The notes: generated from the sequence alone by a model not told the origin. Shown: positions 7,258 to 14,837, counted from the stretch's first letter. The stretch: DNA of 18,779 nucleotides from DATKXO01 sp035528995 (GCA_035528995.1 DATKXO010000001.1:1-18779); one strand, 5' to 3'. Made by a program: numbers and translations.

Positions 7258-8214
7258 TTACACATGCACCGGTTCAAGCACCTTTGCGTCCATTGGTTTG
7301 GGGACGACGCACGCCAGCGCGTCGACCACCGCCTGTTCGTGGCCGCTGTCTTCCCCGCCCAGGTCGCGCAGCGCCTCGTACGGCGACGCCGGCAGACCCC
7401 CGGAATCACTGTTCGTCAACGCGTCATACGCCCGGACCACGGAAATGATCTTGGCCCCGATCATCACGTCATCCCCATGACTCTCGTTGTGCTTCGCCAG
7501 ACATTCACGCAGGTCGTCGTTCTGACTGGCAATCAAGGGCAGCGCCCCTTCCAGCACCGAGCCGAGCGAATGCACCAGGTCCGTCCCCAGGAAGGTGTGC
7601 TTGTTCGTCTTATCCGCGTCTCGTTCAAGCGTGTTGACGGCCTTGCTGATCAACTGGGTGGTCACTTCAACGCTCTCCAGATCGCGCAGCAGTGCGGCCA
7701 CACGGATGTCGTCGATCTGCTTCCGCGGAAGCTTCAGTTCCATCGCGACCCGCTGGCAGAGCTCCGATACCCGGATCGAGCGGGCCTTCGTCTGCGGGTT
7801 GGAACTCTGCAGGTACTTGAACAGCACCTCCACCACGCCGACGTACGCCCTGTGCAGCTCGTTGACCGTCCTGTGTCGCTCGTCGCACAGCGTGCCCATC
7901 AGGATAGCCGCCAGCCCCAGCACCGCCGCCCAGATCGTCAACGCCAGGCCCACCATGACCGGCGTGTCATACGCCCCGAACCGCGGCAGAAACCACGTCG
8001 CCGCGATCGTCACGGCCAACACGCTGAGAAGCGCCATGACGCCCGCACTGCCGCGCCCCAGGAAGTAACCGCATAGCAGAACGGGCAGGAAGAAGAGGTT
8101 CAGGGCCAGCAGTCCGTGCTGGCCCATCATGGCGAACAGCATGGTCATGCCAAGGACCAGGACAATCAGCATGATCTCGAAAACATGCCTTTCCTTCAGC
8201 GACTGTACGTCCAT
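7258..8214 (-). CDS. Membrane protein with a degenerate HD-GYP-like domain
   Basis: A 318-residue protein. The first 110 residues contain about four hydrophobic segments (around 12-30, 37-53, 56-76 and 87-108). Residues 120-270 follow the helical pattern of an HD/HD-GYP domain: RSIRVSELCQRVA, AALLRDLESVEV and IGAKIISVVRAYDALT align with family landmarks, the last with D264 kept. The metal-binding His of the HD pair is Arg (R177-D178), the GYP segment is absent, and other His ligands are missing. It is thus unlikely to be a cyclic-di-GMP phosphodiesterase, but may bind the nucleotide or the active paralogue encoded 45 bases upstream. The ATG at 8214 has GGAG seven bases upstream. Confidence 0.8.
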   Translation of the reverse strand: MDVQSLKERHVFEIMLIVLVLGMTMLFAMMGQHGLLALNLFFLPVLLCGYFLGRGSAGVMALLSVLAVTIAATWFLPRFGAYDTPVMVGLALTIWAAVLGLAAILMGTLCDERHRTVNELHRAYVGVVEVLFKYLQSSNPQTKARSIRVSELCQRVAMELKLPRKQIDDIRVAALLRDLESVEVTTQLISKAVNTLERDADKTNKHTFLGTDLVHSLGSVLEGALPLIASQNDDLRECLAKHNESHGDDVMIGAKIISVVRAYDALTNSDSGGLPASPYEALRDLGGEDSGHEQAVVDALACVVPKPMDAKVLEPVHV

Positions 8215-8259
8215 AGGTGTGCTCCTCGATAAGCGTCTCGGCTCGAACCGATACTCGAC

Positions 8260-9723
8260 TCAGTCCACCATCGATAGTTCCGGGACCGTTTCCGCCCCGG
8301 TGTTCTCCTCCCCCGGAAGAGGTCCCACATCCTGCGTCTCCAAGCTCGCCCCGGCGAGCGGCCCGTATTGCCCCTCCTCGGCTTCCGGGAACTGATCGCC
8401 CGGCGGCGCGTACGTCCGGGCTGTCTTTCGGAACTGCGGTTCAATGTTCAACCACACCTCGATCATGTCCGGATCAAAGGACTCGCCCGCCTCCGCCCGA
8501 ATCATCGCCACACACGTATCGTGCGGGATCGCCGGCTTGTACACCCGCTTGGAACGAAGGGCGTCGTACACGTCGGCGATCGCCACGATCCGCGCCGCCA
8601 GCGGGATGGCCTCGCCGGCAAGCCCCTGCGGGTATCCACTTCCGTTCCAGCGCTCGTGGTGGGCCAGCGTGATCTCGCGGGCCATCTGCAGGAAGTTCGA
8701 ACCGCCCAGCCGTTGCTCGATCTCCCGAAGGCACTTTCCGCCCAGCTCCGTGTGGGTCTGCATCGTCTCGCGCTCTTCAGCACTCAACAGACCGCCCTTG
8801 AGCAGGATCCGGTCTTCTATTCCGACCTTCCCGATGTCGTGCAGGGCCGCGCTGATGCCAATCTCCCGGATGAACGCCGGCGTGATCTTGACCGCATACT
8901 TGGGATGCCGCTGCAGAGCGGTCGCCAGAGTTGTCGCGTAGGCCGACATCCGTTCGAGGTGCTCCCCCGTGTCGCCGTCACGGGAGTCGGCTAGTTTGGC
9001 GAGCCCGAAAATGACCGCGTCGCGGGTCCGTACCAGGCTCTGTGCCTGACGTAGAACGTCGGACAACGAGTTGGATTGCCGCAGTCTGGCCCGATCGTAA
9101 CCCCACCCCAGGACAACCCACACCGCGATCGTGAGAACGGCGAGCGTCCAGAACAGCGTGACCGCCTCGATGCCCCGAAGTGGACCGGTCAACGCGGCCA
9201 CATCCGCCTCGACCGCCCATATCGGCTGGTGGACCACGAGAAAGCCCCTACCGTGCCCCACAGCACGGCTCACCGCCATGTGCTTCCCGTCCGCGAGGTT
9301 CAGTGTCCCCCGCCTCAGTCCGCCATCTTCATCCCCTCCGCCCGAAGACGGAACCCACGCCAGCGCGCCGCCCACCTCGGCCGTCGCAATGCCCTTATCG
9401 GCTGTGGCGAACAGAACACGCCGCCCGCCGTCGACGAGCACAATCCCACCCCGTTTCGAACCCTCCTGTCGCCACAGTGCACGGATGCGTTCAGCTCGCG
9501 TCCCATCCGTTGCCGCATCGGCCGCCCTGAGTTCGTCCATCTGGTCGCCCAGGCCCGTCGCACGACCCTCAAGCAGGTGCCACGCCTGTTGCTCGAGACT
9601 GTCGTGGAGCGAGGAATCCAGATGTCGGCGGTGCATCGCCAGGCCAACGGCCACACAAGCGGCTTGTGCAATAAGCAACAAGCAGGACTGTTTGACTCGT
9701 GTGCTCAATTCAGGCCGACCCAA
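8260..9723 (-). CDS. Membrane-anchored HD-GYP domain cyclic-di-GMP phosphodiesterase
   Basis: A 487-residue signalling enzyme expected to hydrolyse cyclic di-GMP. Two membrane segments (about 12-30 and 185-207) flank a periplasmic sensor-like region of about 150 residues. A helical linker leads to a complete HD-GYP domain: H255 in GDTGEHLERM, H295-D296 in AALHDIGKVG, H355-H356 in LAHHERWNGSGYPQGL with the GYP triad at 363-365, and D384 in IADVYDAL. The last 60 residues are acidic and low complexity. The start is uncertain. The frame first opens after a TAG at 9735-9733, with TTG codons at 9723 and 9708, and neither has a clear ribosome site. It heads an operon with the degenerate HD protein. 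Confidence 0.93.
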   Translation of the reverse strand: MGRPELSTRVKQSCLLLIAQAACVAVGLAMHRRHLDSSLHDSLEQQAWHLLEGRATGLGDQMDELRAADAATDGTRAERIRALWRQEGSKRGGIVLVDGGRRVLFATADKGIATAEVGGALAWVPSSGGGDEDGGLRRGTLNLADGKHMAVSRAVGHGRGFLVVHQPIWAVEADVAALTGPLRGIEAVTLFWTLAVLTIAVWVVLGWGYDRARLRQSNSLSDVLRQAQSLVRTRDAVIFGLAKLADSRDGDTGEHLERMSAYATTLATALQRHPKYAVKITPAFIREIGISAALHDIGKVGIEDRILLKGGLLSAEERETMQTHTELGGKCLREIEQRLGGSNFLQMAREITLAHHERWNGSGYPQGLAGEAIPLAARIVAIADVYDALRSKRVYKPAIPHDTCVAMIRAEAGESFDPDMIEVWLNIEPQFRKTARTYAPPGDQFPEAEEGQYGPLAGASLETQDVGPLPGEENTGAETVPELSMVD

Positions 9724-10067
9724 CGCACGGGGCTATCGCGCGCCGCCCCTGCGGCAACGCCTGACCCCCACAAGGATTCGGCAAGCCATAGCACCCTCTT
9801 TATTTGGAGATCGGGCGCAACCGAATGGCCACGCGCGACTGTCTTTCATCGGACCTAGTTGCCGGTGATGTGGCGCCCCGGGCAAGACCCACGCCCTATC
9901 GGACCCGAGCCGGCCGAGGGCGACGGGAGGTGCGTGTCCAAACCTCGGCTGCTGGCGCAGCGATGCTGGGATGTGGTTGGGGACGCGAACGCGCAGCTCG
10001 GGACGGCCGGCCTTGCCTCACTGGCCCGCGGGCGCGTCGCGCTTGGGCCGTCCTGCTGCCGGATCGC
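9724..10067. other. 344-bp intergenic region upstream of the HD-GYP operon
   Basis: No supported full gene. Two signals are visible on the minus strand. A tiny frame with an AGAGGG ribosome site starts at an ATG at 9789, runs 18 codons and stops at TAG 9735-9733, in the same frame as the HD-GYP gene. Just past the EF-like gene, GGCCC/GGGCC arms (10023-10049) enclose a GC-rich segment that could form a hairpin, but no T tract follows. I found no convincing sigma-70 promoter for the HD-GYP operon. Confidence 0.5.
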
Positions 10068-10328
10068 CTAGTCCGGAGCGACCCGGTAGACCTTGTCGTG
10101 CTCTCGGACGTGCTCGGGCACCTTGATGCCGATCTCGTCGCCCACTTTCGCCGTCTCCACCGGTGCCCGGTCGATCTGCATCGACTCGATCGTCTGGGTG
10201 AAGTCCGAGGTGTGCCCCAGGACGTGGATGGTATCGCCAACCTTGAGCTCACCCTCGGTGATCTTGATACCCGCCACCTGGGCCTTCCCGAAGTAGTGGG
10301 TCACCGTTCCGACGATCTGCTCGGCCAT
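10068..10328 (-). CDS. Translation elongation factor-like protein (EF-Tu domain II-like)
   Basis: An 86-residue cytoplasmic protein that looks like an isolated domain II beta-barrel of translational GTPases. Typical features are VGTVTHYFGKAQVAGIKI at the start, GELKVGDTIHVLGH in the middle, IESMQIDRAPVETAKVGDEIGI and a terminal DKVYRV. There is no GTPase domain, so it cannot act as an elongation factor by itself; its role is unknown. The ATG at 10328 has a near-perfect AAGGAGGT ribosome site with five bases to the start, which rules out the longer frame. A perfect TATAAT lies about 40 bases upstream. The gene is transcribed alone, downstream of a possible terminator of the acyl-CoA dehydrogenase operon. 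Confidence 0.75.
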   Translation of the reverse strand: MAEQIVGTVTHYFGKAQVAGIKITEGELKVGDTIHVLGHTSDFTQTIESMQIDRAPVETAKVGDEIGIKVPEHVREHDKVYRVAPD

Positions 10329-10369
10329 GGCTGACCTCCTTGCACTACGTGCCATGATGTGACGGGCGT

Positions 10370-10375
10370 ATTATA
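10370..10375 (-). promoter_or_regulatory. -10 box of the EF-like gene
   Basis: A perfect TATAAT on the minus strand. The best -35 match is poor: TTTGCC at 16 bases or TTGCCG at 15. Transcription would start near 10363, about 35 bases before the ATG. Confidence 0.5.
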
Positions 10376-10399
10376 CGGCTGCCCGTACGCCGGCAAAGC

Positions 10400-10439
10400 A
10401 AAAAACGCTCGCACGGATAGAGAGCATCGCCCCTCCGTG
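10400..10439 (-). terminator. Possible terminator of the etf/acyl-CoA dehydrogenase operon
   Basis: On the minus strand CACGGA (10439-10434) can pair with TCCGTG (10417-10412) around a 16-base loop. A run of six T (10405-10400) follows six bases after the stem. The stem is short, so confidence is modest. Confidence 0.35.
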
Positions 10440-10482
10440 GGCTCACCACGTTCCGGTCTGGATCCTGGCGGAGTAGTGGCCG

Positions 10483-12234
10483 CTACGACACCACTGGCGG
10501 CGGGCCGGCCAGCGTCTCGTAGTCCTCTATAACAGACTTGTCGCCGCTGCACACCAGCTCGATGTCGCGGCGAAGGGTCGGCAGCCCTGTTTCGATGAAC
10601 CGCCGGGCGACGTGCCGCTTGCGCTCGTTGGCCGTGGCCTGACGGAGCAGAAGATGGCCGATCAGGACGGTCGCCGCGGCATCCACCAGCTTGCGACCGC
10701 ACAGATCCATGTAGGTAACGCCCTCCTCCTTCACCCTGGCCACACCCGTGACAATCAACTCGCGGGCCTGGACGAGCTTCTGTTTGAGATCGTGCAGCGT
10801 GCCGTCGGTGTATTCCTGCGCCTCGAGCTTCGCGATGCGATTCTCGAAAGCTCGAGAGCACACCCCCCGAACGGCGGCCACGATCTGAAGCTGGCTGGTC
10901 CCCTCGTAGATCGTCGTGATCCGGGCGTCCCGCAGGTGCCGCTCGACCGGATAGTCCGCCATGTAGCCCGACCCGCCCAGCACCTGCAGGGCGTCGTTGG
11001 CCACGCGGATACACATCTCCGACGCGTAATACTTGCTCATCGGCGTGAGCATGCCGTTGAGCCGCTTGTACTCCCTGGCGTCGCCCTTCCGGCGTTTCAG
11101 CTCGGCCTTGTCCGAGGGCGGATCGAATTCCAGCACGCGGAGGTTGTTGTTCTCCAGGTCGCACATGCGACTCGTCTCGTACACCAGGGCACGAGTGGCC
11201 TCGATGGCGATCTTCATGTCGGTGACCATCTCGGCCACCGCCGGCAGCCGTTCGATGGCTACGCCGAACTGCCTGCGCTTGTGGGCGTAGTCGCGGGCCA
11301 CCCGGAAGGCCGCCTCGGCGACGCCCAGCGACTGCGCCGCGATGCCCACTCGGGCGCCGTTCATCAGCGACATCACGTAACGGATGAGACCGAGCTGCCG
11401 TTCGCCGATCAGCTTGCCCGGCACGTCGTCATAGACCAGTTCGCAGGTCGGCGAGCCGTGGATGCCCAGCTTCTCTTCCAGATGGCGCACCTTGATCCGC
11501 GGCCCACGCTCGGAGAGGAAGAGGCTCAGCCCGCGGCCGTCCCTGATCTCCGGCTCGCTGCGGGCCAGTGTCAGCAGGATGTCCCCGCAGCCGTTGGTGA
11601 TGAATCGCTTGACGCCGTTGAGCCGCCACTGTCCGTCCTCGTCCTGCCAGGCGCGCAGGCTGACCGCCTGCAGGTCGCTGCCGGCATCCGGCTCGGTCAG
11701 CACCATGGCCCCCGTGTATTCGCCGCGGGCGAAGCCCGGCAGGAAAGCCTCTTTGATCGAGTCGTCCGCGAAGGCGTTGATCGTCTCGGCGATGCCCTGA
11801 AGACCGAAGATGTTCATCAGCGAGGTGTCGGCCCGGCTGACCATCTCGATGGCCATGGTGTAAACCACGTTCGGGCAGTTCAACCCGCCGTAGACCCGGG
11901 GAAGCGTGAAGCCCATCAGGTCCGCCTGGGCCAGGGCCTTGAGGTTCGCACGCACACCCTCGCCCAGGGTGACCGAACCGTCCTCGTTGAGCGTGTTGCC
12001 CTCACGATCCACGCGCTCGGCCCGCGGGGCGATGTGGTTGGCGGCCACGTCACCCACGATGCAGAGGATTCGCCGATAGTTGTCGATGGCATCCTCGGCG
12101 TCGAGCGGCGCGTAGTCCCGCCCCGGCCCGTCGGACCCGGCGAAGCCGTCCTCCTGGACCGTCGCGATCTCGCCCAGGTCGAGGTGATCGAACAGAAACT
12201 GAATGTCGTTGTTGTCGGTGAAGAAGTTAGGCAT
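10483..12234 (-). CDS. Acyl-CoA dehydrogenase, long AidB/DmdC-type
   Basis: An FAD-dependent acyl-CoA dehydrogenase of 583 residues, about 200 longer than the classical enzymes. A short leader (NFFTDNNDIQFLFDHLDL) precedes the N-terminal helical domain (about 50-170), then the beta domain with VLTEPDAGSD (178-187), the C-terminal helical domain, and an extra C-terminal domain (about 470-580) seen in this subfamily. The catalytic base is probably E444 in TIYEGTSQ. Such enzymes oxidise acyl-CoA to enoyl-CoA and pass electrons to ETF. etfA lies 30 bases upstream and etfB before it, so ETF is surely the acceptor. DmdC (methylmercaptopropionyl-CoA) is one member of this family, but the substrate cannot be read from sequence. 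The ATG at 12234 has only a weak ribosome site. Confidence 0.92.
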   Translation of the reverse strand: MPNFFTDNNDIQFLFDHLDLGEIATVQEDGFAGSDGPGRDYAPLDAEDAIDNYRRILCIVGDVAANHIAPRAERVDREGNTLNEDGSVTLGEGVRANLKALAQADLMGFTLPRVYGGLNCPNVVYTMAIEMVSRADTSLMNIFGLQGIAETINAFADDSIKEAFLPGFARGEYTGAMVLTEPDAGSDLQAVSLRAWQDEDGQWRLNGVKRFITNGCGDILLTLARSEPEIRDGRGLSLFLSERGPRIKVRHLEEKLGIHGSPTCELVYDDVPGKLIGERQLGLIRYVMSLMNGARVGIAAQSLGVAEAAFRVARDYAHKRRQFGVAIERLPAVAEMVTDMKIAIEATRALVYETSRMCDLENNNLRVLEFDPPSDKAELKRRKGDAREYKRLNGMLTPMSKYYASEMCIRVANDALQVLGGSGYMADYPVERHLRDARITTIYEGTSQLQIVAAVRGVCSRAFENRIAKLEAQEYTDGTLHDLKQKLVQARELIVTGVARVKEEGVTYMDLCGRKLVDAAATVLIGHLLLRQATANERKRHVARRFIETGLPTLRRDIELVCSGDKSVIEDYETLAGPPPVVS

Positions 12235-12264
12235 AGCTCTCTGCAGCTTCTCGAACCGTCCCGG

Positions 12265-13314
12265 TCATGACTCGTCGGTCGACGAGCCGCGCTCCTTGAT
12301 AGCCTTGACCATCATGGGGATCACTTTGTTCAGGTCGCCGACGATGCCGTAATGGGCCACCGAGAAAATCGGCGCCTCCTTGTCCAAGTTGATCGCGATG
12401 ATCTTGGCCGACTCTTCCATGCCCGCACGGTGCTGAATCGCCCCGCTGATCCCGCAGGCGACGTATAGCGCCGGCCGGACCGTCGTGCCCGTCTGGCCCA
12501 CCTGGTGCTCTTTCCCGACGAACCCGCCGTCGACCGCTGCTCGCGACGCCCCCACCGCCCCGCCGATCGCACCGGCCAGGTCGTGGATCACCCGAAAGTT
12601 GTCCTTACTGCCCACGCCCCCGCCGCCCGCAACGATCGTCCTGGCCGCCTTCAGGTTGACCTTCCGCGGTTCACGGTGCCGCTCGATCACCCGGACGACC
12701 AGGTCGAAATCACGGAACTCGACCTTCTCATCAATGATCTCGCCCTTGCGCCCCGGATCGCCCTCGTTCTGCCGCATAACGCCCTCCCGCACCGTGGCCA
12801 TCTGCGGCCACCGGTACGGATTGACGATCGTCGCGATGATGTTGCCGCCGAAAGCGGGCCTGATCTGCAACAGCAGGTTCTTATGCACCTTGGGCGGGCG
12901 TCCGCCCTCGTCGTAATCGCCGATCTCCAGGTCGGTACAGTCGGCCGTCAGACCGGCCTTCATCTCCGACGCCACCCGCGGGGCCAGGTCCCGCCCGATG
13001 GGCGTCGCTCCGTAGATCACGATCTGCGGCTTATGCCGGGCGATCAGCTCGCACATCACCCGCGCGTACGGCATCGTGCGGTAGTGCTCCAGCTCCGTGT
13101 CGTGAACGCAGTACACCCGGTCGGCCCCGTGGGCGATCAGCCGGTAGGACAGCTCGCGCACGTTCCAACCCGGCAGCACCACGCCCATCTGCACGCCGAC
13201 CCGATCCGCCAGCTCGCGAGCCCTGCCGCACAGCTCCAACGACACGTCGCTGAGGCTGCCGTCCTCCTGCTCGGCAAAGACCCAGACTTCACCCTTCCGA
13301 TTCGGTTCGATCAT
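12265..13314 (-). CDS. etfA: Electron transfer flavoprotein alpha subunit
   Basis: A 349-residue protein. The N-terminal Rossmann-like half (about 8-200) contains GRDLAPRVASEMKAGLTADC. The C-terminal FAD-binding half has GAVGASRAAVD (252-262), HQVGQTG (270-276), GISGAIQHRAG (288-298) and APIFSVAHYGIVGDL (314-328). With EtfB it forms the soluble dimer that carries electrons from the dehydrogenase encoded 30 bases downstream. The ending GIVGDL rather than GIVADLF is more like bifurcating-type ETFs; this is inference. The ATG at 13314 has no clear ribosome site. Only three bases separate it from the end of the inverted-repeat element inserted between etfB and etfA, which may have displaced the original translation signal. 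Confidence 0.96.
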   Translation of the reverse strand: MIEPNRKGEVWVFAEQEDGSLSDVSLELCGRARELADRVGVQMGVVLPGWNVRELSYRLIAHGADRVYCVHDTELEHYRTMPYARVMCELIARHKPQIVIYGATPIGRDLAPRVASEMKAGLTADCTDLEIGDYDEGGRPPKVHKNLLLQIRPAFGGNIIATIVNPYRWPQMATVREGVMRQNEGDPGRKGEIIDEKVEFRDFDLVVRVIERHREPRKVNLKAARTIVAGGGGVGSKDNFRVIHDLAGAIGGAVGASRAAVDGGFVGKEHQVGQTGTTVRPALYVACGISGAIQHRAGMEESAKIIAINLDKEAPIFSVAHYGIVGDLNKVIPMMVKAIKERGSSTDES

Positions 13315-13317
13315 CAG

Positions 13318-13349
13318 TAGCTATCAGCTCTCAGCTCTTGGCTCTCAGC
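13318..13349 (+). repeat. Left terminal inverted repeat of the S23 element
   Basis: It begins TAGCTATCAGCTCTCAGC and is built from degenerate copies of AGCTxTC. Compared with the inverted right arm it matches 16 of the outer 18 bases and 26 of 32 overall. Confidence 0.75.
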
Positions 13350-13365
13350 TTCCAGGGTCCATTCG

Positions 13366-13732
13366 TCAACGGCTTGTGGCACCTCTTAACGTGCGCATCA
13401 GGGACGCCAACATTCGCTTGACCTCCGTGGCACGGCTTTCAAGTTCGGTGTGCAGCTCAACATCCATGAGCTTCAAGTCGCGAGCCAGTAGCAGGTGGTA
13501 CTCCAACTCGCTCGCGGACCCCATGGCCATCTGCAGAAACCGGGCGAAATCCGAGTCGCCGCTGCGGCAACAACCCTCCGCAACGTTTGCGGGGACCGAA
13601 ACCGCCGCGCGGCCGCATCTGACTCGTCAGCCCATACAGCACCTCTCGAGGAAACTTCCCGGTCGCCTCATAGACCGCAAGTGCCAGCTCGTGGCCTTTC
13701 TGCCAGACCTTGAGGTCCCTGAAGTTCTGCAT
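13366..13732 (-). pseudogene. S23-like four-helix-bundle protein gene with a one-base frameshift
   Basis: The ATG at 13732 opens MQNFRDLKVWQKGHELALAV, the signature start of S23/IVS four-helix-bundle proteins, and the frame is good to GLTSQMR (codon 39). There an extra base, a G in the plus-strand GG at 13611-13612, shifts the frame. Skipping it restores RAAVSVPANVAEG, then FARFLQMAMGSASELEYHLLLARDL, and ends at TGA 13368-13366. The repaired product is 121 residues, the usual family length. Without the repair translation ends at 13457. Near-perfect coding on both sides suggests a recent lesion or a sequencing error in a GC-rich run; programmed frameshifting is less likely since no slippery site is evident. 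The gene points the same way as the etf operon. Confidence 0.85.
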
Positions 13733-13781
13733 GCTTGATGACTCGAAAGTCCGCCATGCACGCCGAGGCTGACGCTCACGG

Positions 13782-13813
13782 GCTGATAGCTGAAAGCTGA
13801 TAGCTGACAGCTA
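13782..13813 (-). repeat. Right terminal inverted repeat of the S23 element, including the etfB stop codon
   Basis: Outermost on the minus strand is TAGCTGTCAGCTATCAGC, whose first three bases are the etfB stop. The arm itself consists of two tandem 14-base copies (13782-13795 and 13796-13809) that differ at one position. Confidence 0.75.
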
Positions 13814-14725
13814 CCCTAGCGTATGATCCACAATCAGCTTCTGGATCATCCGCCGGACGCCCTCCTCCGTCGGCGGGATTTCCGTGTATCCCTCCTTGGT
13901 CAGCACGATCGACTGTACGCGGTGCACCTTCGTCGGCGAGCCGGACAGGCCGCACCACTGCATGTCAGCCTCGACCGTGTCCAGATCCCACTGCTCCATC
14001 AGCAGACCCCGCATCTTCAGCTTCTCGATCCGGTTGGCCTGCTCGATCTCACGTTCTTCGTCAGTGGCCTCGGGCATCTCGACTCCCACGTCCCGAGCCA
14101 CCTCGTTGACCACCCGCGCCCGCTTGTACTGCATGACGCGTCGTGCGGCCGGCGGTCGCGGCTCGTTGGCGATGTCCAGGACCGTGATCAGCAGCGGCAG
14201 CCGAGCCTCCAGCACCTCCCACCCGTTGCCCACGTTGCGCCGGACCCGAGCGGTCCGACCGTCAAGCTCCTCGAACCGCTCGAAGTAGGTCACCTGGGCG
14301 ACCCCCAGCTTCTCGGCCATCTGCGGGCCGACTTGCGCCGTGTCCCCGTCGATGGCCTGCCGACCGCAGAAGACCAGATCGTACTTGCCGATCGTCCGGA
14401 CGGCTCGACTCAGGATGTAGCTGGTCGCCAGCGTGTCGCTGGCCGCCGCCCGACGATCGGTCAGCAGGATCGCACGGTCCGCCCCGCGGTACAGGCACTC
14501 GCGCAGCACCTCGGCCGCGTTCAGCGGGCCCATGGTCACGGCCGTCACCGTCCCGCCGTACGCGTCGCGTACCTGCAGCGCCGCCTCCAGCGAGTTCAGG
14601 TCTTCGGGATTGAAGATGGCCGGCAGGGCGGCCCGGTTGACCGTCCCGTCTTCCTTCATGGCCTGCCCGGTGATGTTGCTGGTGTCGGGGACCTGCTTGA
14701 CGCATACGATGCAGTCGTAACTCAA
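13811..14725 (-). CDS. etfB: Electron transfer flavoprotein beta subunit, bifurcating-type motif
   Basis: A 304-residue protein, longer than the roughly 260 residues of mitochondrial-type EtfB. It begins with the family pattern YDCIVCVKQVPDT and carries FNPEDLNSLEAAL (38-50). The loop GRQAIDGDTAQVGP (121-134) has the DGDTAQ form that binds a second FAD in electron-bifurcating ETFs; non-bifurcating ETFs bind AMP there with a different sequence. Bifurcation is therefore plausible but not shown. Start choice: the TTG at 14725, preceded by GGAGAGGAG, fits the family N-terminus. The longer frame from 14803 would start inside the promoter. The stop codon lies within the inverted repeat of the adjoining element, so the C-terminal end could have been altered by its insertion. 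Confidence 0.96.
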   Translation of the reverse strand: MSYDCIVCVKQVPDTSNITGQAMKEDGTVNRAALPAIFNPEDLNSLEAALQVRDAYGGTVTAVTMGPLNAAEVLRECLYRGADRAILLTDRRAAASDTLATSYILSRAVRTIGKYDLVFCGRQAIDGDTAQVGPQMAEKLGVAQVTYFERFEELDGRTARVRRNVGNGWEVLEARLPLLITVLDIANEPRPPAARRVMQYKRARVVNEVARDVGVEMPEATDEEREIEQANRIEKLKMRGLLMEQWDLDTVEADMQWCGLSGSPTKVHRVQSIVLTKEGYTEIPPTEEGVRRMIQKLIVDHTLG

Positions 14726-14774
14726 GGCTCCTCTCCGTTCCGTACGGTGTGGCCGCGCCTTTGTGTAGAGACAA

Positions 14775-14803
14775 ACCGTACCCAGCAGCCTCGGTCGAGT
14801 CAA
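14775..14803 (-). promoter_or_regulatory. Promoter of the etfB-etfA-acyl-CoA dehydrogenase operon
   Basis: On the minus strand TTGACT (14803-14798) and TACGGT (14780-14775) are separated by exactly 17 bases. Its -35 box stands back to back with that of the divergent amidohydrolase promoter. Confidence 0.6.
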
Positions 14804-14808
14804 GCCGC

Positions 14809-14837
14809 TTGATCGCTTCCGGGCCGCGGGCTACAGT
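14809..14837 (+). promoter_or_regulatory. Promoter of the amidohydrolase gene
   Basis: TTGATC (14809-14814) and TACAGT (14832-14837) are 17 bases apart, giving a start near 14844 and a leader of about 48 bases. The two divergent -35 boxes are five bases apart and create the palindrome TCAAGccgCTTGA (14800-14812). Confidence 0.6.

Larger units (their letters stand above)
13318..13813 (-). mobile_element. S23/four-helix-bundle inverted-repeat element between etfB and etfA
   Basis: A 496-base unit bounded by 32-base terminal inverted repeats (13318-13349 and 13782-13813) that agree at 26 of 32 positions. Its only gene is an S23-like four-helix-bundle frame, broken by one extra base. On the minus strand the unit begins with TAG, which is the etfB stop codon, and ends three bases before the etfA ATG, so it fills the whole etfB-etfA gap. 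S23 proteins were first described from intervening sequences inside 23S rRNA genes, which are also flanked by inverted repeats. No transposase is present and I see no target duplication. The unit is probably passive or mobilised in trans. Confidence 0.65.

Noticed and set aside
10612..12270. 552-codon plus-strand frame opposite the acyl-CoA dehydrogenase
   Set aside because: Same pattern: His/Arg/Leu/Val-rich antisense product without motifs, while the minus strand carries the full acyl-CoA dehydrogenase signature.
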